Source: JAFGJQ01 sp964495075
Lineage (GTDB): Bacteria > Planctomycetota > Phycisphaerae > UBA1845
Direction of reading: 5' to 3'
Assembly (NCBI GenBank): GCA_964495075.1
Contig: CAZBUJ010000104.1
Location: forward strand, 1-17,900
Length of the DNA stretch: 17,900 nucleotides
Part shown: positions 14,937-17,900 of the stretch, in pieces
Layout of the letters: each line of letters begins with the position of its first letter
Numbering within the stretch: the stretch's first letter is position 1
Notes under the pieces: generated by a model
Database searches by the model: none
Told to the model about the DNA's origin: nothing
The model's input: only the letters and a program-made list of their open reading frames with translations
Made by a program: the position numbers and the translations under genes

Positions 14937-16268
14937 ATGCATAGAACCGCTGCGATCATGATGGCTGGCGTCGTGTTGGCCGCCGTCGTGCCCGGGTCCC
15001 GCGCCGCTGACATCGTCATCTACCTCTCTGACCAGAACCTGGACGCGATCGTGCGCATCCAGGACATCAACCGGGACGGCGACACCCTCGACGCCGGGGA
15101 GGTTATCACCTTCGTCGACGACGACCCGCCCGAGACCGGCATCGAGAACTGCCAGGGAATGGTGCTCCTCGGGCTGGACGACATCCTCGCCACGGACAAC
15201 TTCCCGCCGCAAAACGTGATTCACCTGCGCGACCTCAACGGTGACCACGACGCGTTGGAGCCCGGCGAGGCAACCGCCTGGTTCGACGGCACCCTGCCCG
15301 GCAGCTTGACCCTCGACATGCCGGTCGCCCTCACGCCGGGCCCCTTCGAGTCGATCTACCTCGTGGATAACCCCTACGAGCCCGACACCACCAACCCCGA
15401 CGCAATCTACCGCATGCAGGACCTCAACGGGGACGGCGACGTGAACGACGCGGACGAAGTCACCGAATGGATCCGGTTCTCCGAGCCCGGCGAGATCCTC
15501 TACACCACGTACGATCTCGATTTCGACCTGGACGGCTACGGCTATTTCGCTGACAGCAGTGTCCCCACGCCCTGGCAGCTCATGCGGATCGATCCGGAGA
15601 CGCATGACATTACCGTCTGGGCCGACGACGACGAGGTGCTGGGCCAGTTGGGCTACCATCTGGCCATCGGCGGGGGCAGCGGCGGCGTTACGCTCGACCC
15701 GTACACCAACGAGATCCTGATCGGTGGCTATTACGGGATCAGCACCGCCGTGCTGCTCGCCCTGCGCGATGACAACGGCGACGGGCGGATCCAGCCGCTG
15801 AGCGAGATTCGCCTGCTGTGGGACCAGGCGACCCCGACCCACACCGCCTACGTCAACGAGCCGCGGGACCTGTACTTCCTCCCCGACGGCTCGCTGCTCT
15901 GGGTGGACATGCTCTACGACCAGGTCCTGCGGCTGGTCGACGTCAACCGCGACGGCGATTATGACGATTCCAGCGAGACCCGCATCGTCTACCGGGCGGA
16001 CTGGGCGGCCCCGGGCCAGCCGGTGGCGGATCGTCCGCAGACCGTGGTGGGCATCGTCGTGACCGCGCCGGGCGATATGGATGACGACGACGATGTCGAT
16101 CTCGATGATTACGTGGTGTTCGCCCCGTGCATGGCCGGTCCCAATGAGACCCTGCCGCCGGCCGGGTGCCACTATCTTGACTTCGCCTGCGCCGATCTCG
16201 ACGACGACGGCGACGTTGACGCGGCGGACTTCGCCTGGTTCCAGAGAGCGTTCCTCGGCGGCGACTGA
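14937..16268 (+). CDS. Secreted repeat protein (probable six-bladed propeller) with EF-hand-like loops and dockerin-like tail
   Basis: 443 aa; ATG 14937 follows AAGGAG (14922-14927) with a 9-nt gap. Signal peptide residues 1-23, cleavage after SRA. Residues 25-375 show a period of about 57-63 residues. Five units carry an acidic loop of the form D-x-[N]-x-D-G-[D]-x5-E, starting at 43, 99, 162, 278 and 335; the fourth unit (about 218, RIDPETHDITVW) has a degenerate loop. Six beta-rich units fit a six-bladed beta-propeller (inference). Residues 379-440 are a dockerin-like module: two calcium loops separated by an insertion with two cysteines (PCMAGP and PPAGC), the same layout as in the GH144-type protein at 444-2798. 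No catalytic residues are recognised; it may bind calcium and a polymer or the cell surface. It stands alone behind its own promoter. Confidence 0.78.
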   Translation: MHRTAAIMMAGVVLAAVVPGSRAADIVIYLSDQNLDAIVRIQDINRDGDTLDAGEVITFVDDDPPETGIENCQGMVLLGLDDILATDNFPPQNVIHLRDLNGDHDALEPGEATAWFDGTLPGSLTLDMPVALTPGPFESIYLVDNPYEPDTTNPDAIYRMQDLNGDGDVNDADEVTEWIRFSEPGEILYTTYDLDFDLDGYGYFADSSVPTPWQLMRIDPETHDITVWADDDEVLGQLGYHLAIGGGSGGVTLDPYTNEILIGGYYGISTAVLLALRDDNGDGRIQPLSEIRLLWDQATPTHTAYVNEPRDLYFLPDGSLLWVDMLYDQVLRLVDVNRDGDYDDSSETRIVYRADWAAPGQPVADRPQTVVGIVVTAPGDMDDDDDVDLDDYVVFAPCMAGPNETLPPAGCHYLDFACADLDDDGDVDAADFAWFQRAFLGGD

Positions 16269-16331
16269 ATACCGGCCGCCGCCGTGACCATCGCAATCGC
16301 ACGACACTTCCCCCGAACGTCAGGACAGATG

Positions 16332-16360
16332 CGCCGGCCTCGCCGGCGTATCGCCGTTTT
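16332..16360 (+). terminator. Terminator-like overlapping hairpins
   Basis: CGCCGGC (16332-16338) pairs with GCCGGCG (16342-16348) around a 3-nt loop. Overlapping it, CGGCG (16344-16348) can instead pair with CGCCG (16352-16356), directly followed by TTTT (16357-16360). The second hairpin has the intrinsic-terminator layout and ends about 90 nt after the stop of the upstream gene. The two hairpins exclude each other. Confidence 0.45.
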
Positions 16361-16428
16361 ACGCCTCACGTGCCGGGCCCCGCCCGCCGCTTTCGCCCTC
16401 CCTCTCCACCCCAAACCAGCTTGCCAAT

Positions 16429-16437
16429 TGGTATAAT
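16429..16437 (+). promoter_or_regulatory. Extended -10 promoter for the GH-A glycosidase gene
   Basis: TGG followed by a perfect TATAAT (16432-16437) forms an extended -10 element (TGnTATAAT). No -35 is present at the normal distance. The start would be near 16444, leaving a leader of about 16 nt with GGAG at 16448-16451 before ATG 16460. The palindrome CCAATTGG (16424-16431) abuts the -10 and could be a small operator. Confidence 0.6.
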
Positions 16438-16459
16438 GGACGGACATGGAGAAGCAACC

Positions 16460-17900
16460 ATGCCCGCGATCATCTGCGCCCTTCTGTCGCTCGTCCTCGC
16501 GCTCCCGGCCATCGCCGTTCCGCCGGACCTGGTCACCACCGCGGGGACCGAGTTCGCCAAGGACGGGCGGGCGTACCGTTTCATCGGCGTCAATCTCCGC
16601 GGCCTGGTTCACTACGGCGGCGGCGACGGCGCCCTGCCCTACACCCGCCTGGAGCACATCGACGAGAACCTGGCCGGTGCACGCGACATGGGCTGTCGCG
16701 TCGCACGCGTCTTCGCCGCCAACCGCAACATCTCGCACGCGGACGCCGTGGCCCGACTGGGGCATGCCCTGGACCGCGCCCATGCCCACGGCATCAAGCT
16801 CATCGTCGCCCTGACCGATTTCTACCCCACCCCGTTTCACCCCCAAGGGGACGACGCGTACTACACCGAAAACCCCTGGGGCTGGACGGTGCTCAACGAC
16901 GAATGGTTCGCCGGCGGGTACGAGGACAACTACCTGCCGTACGTCACGCTGGCCGTCGACGCCCACAAGGATCATCCGGCCGTGTTCTCGTGGCAGTTGG
17001 GCAACGAGCTCGCCGACCAGACCAACCCGGCCAACTTCGCGCCGTTCGTGCACGCCGTGGCCGCCCACATCCGATTGATCGACCCGTACCATATGGTGTC
17101 GATCGGCATGCTTTCGATCGATCACAATCCGCTGAGCGTGTCGCAGGCCATCGAACTCTACGGCGACGACAACCTGCACTTCATCACCATCCATTCGTAC
17201 AACGGCGAGACGCGTCCCCGCGACTACGCCGTGCGCGACGCGGTAGGCAAGCCGATCCTCGTGTCCGAGGTCGGCTGCGACGAGGCATCCGCCGGTGGGG
17301 ACCGCGTCAGCTTTATGGACAATCTCGTGAATCAGTTCGTGCACACCCAGGGTGCACGAGGCTTCATGCATTGGGGGTACCAGGCCCAGGCGTACGACAT
17401 CGGCGACGGGGATAACATCTTCGGGTTCGATCGATACGCGCACGGCGATTATGACGCGATGTACGCGATGTACCAGGCTCACGCCGCGGTGCTCAACGCC
17501 TATGACGAACCGGTCGGTGACGCGCCGGGGCCGCGCGGGCGAAACCTCGCCCTGACCGCCGCGGCGTGGGACGCCGACTCCATCTTCAGCGGCGAGTACG
17601 CCGGGGACAAGGCATACGACGGGTCCCTGTCGACCAAGTGGACTTCCACCGAGGCGACGAGTGTCCATTGGCTGGCACTCGATTTGGGCGGCGACTACAT
17701 CATCACCGGGTACACGGTCCAGATGGCCAGCGCGGGCGGGGAGTGGACGGATTTCAACTTCACCCACTACGAGCTACAGACGGGCGACAGCTTGTCCGGG
17801 CCGTGGATCACCGCGTTCGACGTACCGAACCCCGGGCAGCTCGGCTCCATCACGTCGGCGTACGACACGCCGGTCCGGGCCCGCTTCGTGCGGGTCGGGG
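16460..17900 (+). CDS. Secreted clan GH-A (GH5-like) glycosidase with discoidin domain, cut by the window end
   Basis: Open from ATG 16460 to the window edge (480 codons seen, no stop). GGAG at 16448-16451 gives 8 nt spacing. The signal peptide is residues 1-19 (core IICALLSLVLALPAIA). Residues 25-350 form a TIM barrel like GH5 mannanases/cellulases: substrate-fold start FIGVNLRGLVHYG, acid/base Glu183 in WQLGNELAD, nucleophile Glu270 in PILVSEVG, and conserved FMHWGYQ near 302-308. Residues 361 to the edge are an F5/8 type C discoidin domain (ALTAAAWDAD, DGSLSTKW, HWLALDLGG, RARFVRVG). It would cut a beta-linked polysaccharide outside the cell, with the discoidin module binding sugar. A dockerin-like module could follow beyond the window, as in its neighbours (inference). 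GH5 against related GH-A families cannot be settled here. Confidence 0.85.
   Translation, partial: MPAIICALLSLVLALPAIAVPPDLVTTAGTEFAKDGRAYRFIGVNLRGLVHYGGGDGALPYTRLEHIDENLAGARDMGCRVARVFAANRNISHADAVARLGHALDRAHAHGIKLIVALTDFYPTPFHPQGDDAYYTENPWGWTVLNDEWFAGGYEDNYLPYVTLAVDAHKDHPAVFSWQLGNELADQTNPANFAPFVHAVAAHIRLIDPYHMVSIGMLSIDHNPLSVSQAIELYGDDNLHFITIHSYNGETRPRDYAVRDAVGKPILVSEVGCDEASAGGDRVSFMDNLVNQFVHTQGARGFMHWGYQAQAYDIGDGDNIFGFDRYAHGDYDAMYAMYQAHAAVLNAYDEPVGDAPGPRGRNLALTAAAWDADSIFSGEYAGDKAYDGSLSTKWTSTEATSVHWLALDLGGDYIITGYTVQMASAGGEWTDFNFTHYELQTGDSLSGPWITAFDVPNPGQLGSITSAYDTPVRARFVRVG

Noticed and set aside
14721..17767. Long minus-strand frames opposite the repeat-loop protein and the GH-A enzyme
   Set aside because: They are antisense shadows of genes with signal peptides and clear motifs; the peptide sequences are low-complexity mirrors.

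Overview
The window looks like a GC-rich chromosomal segment from a Planctomycetota bacterium, probably of the Phycisphaerae or a related class (inference). The clues are two secreted proteins that end in the same dockerin-like module with two cysteines (GD..xD..xDL.DY....C..GP....PP.GC....ADLDDD.DVD.AD), several large discoidin/FN3-decorated glycosidases, and mixed translation initiation (strong Shine-Dalgarno, weak Shine-Dalgarno and apparently leaderless genes). No rRNA, tRNA, CRISPR array or transposase was seen.

Left block, 1-11463, all on the + strand: a saccharide-utilisation cluster. It opens with a terminator-like hairpin of an off-window gene (75-97) and a LacI-family operator overlapping a candidate promoter (215-243). 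Then come a secreted GH144-type (beta-1,2-glucanase/sophorohydrolase-like) enzyme with FN3 and dockerin-like modules (444-2798), a CUT1 ABC importer consisting of a solute-binding protein and two permeases (2883-6004) with no ATPase gene, a GH2 glycosidase (6090-8192), and a 1091-residue discoidin plus six-hairpin glycosidase-like protein (8189-11463). The last is split by a 1-nt deletion near 9100. A plausible reading is extracellular cleavage of a beta-glucan, import of the oligosaccharides using an ATPase shared with other systems, and trimming by the GH2 and six-hairpin enzymes under a LacI-type repressor. The glucan specificity is inferred from one enzyme family only.

Middle block, 11464-14936: a convergent spacer with two hairpins, then two minus-strand genes unrelated to sugar use. 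One is a 423-aa protein of unknown function with a helix-turn-helix-like N-terminus and an apparently leaderless promoter. The other is a class II Fic AMP-transferase with a DUF4172 N-terminus and a C-terminal winged helix, behind a strong promoter embedded in four copies of an 8-bp repeat. An 82-bp sequence occurs as two diverged direct copies (13090-13171 and 14634-14715, about 85% identical) that bracket the Fic gene.

Right block, 14937-17900, + strand: a secreted protein with about six repeats of roughly 58 residues, most carrying an acidic EF-hand-like loop, plus a dockerin-like tail (14937-16268), a terminator-like hairpin pair, and an extended -10 promoter driving a secreted clan GH-A (GH5-like) glycosidase with a discoidin domain (16460 to beyond the window end).
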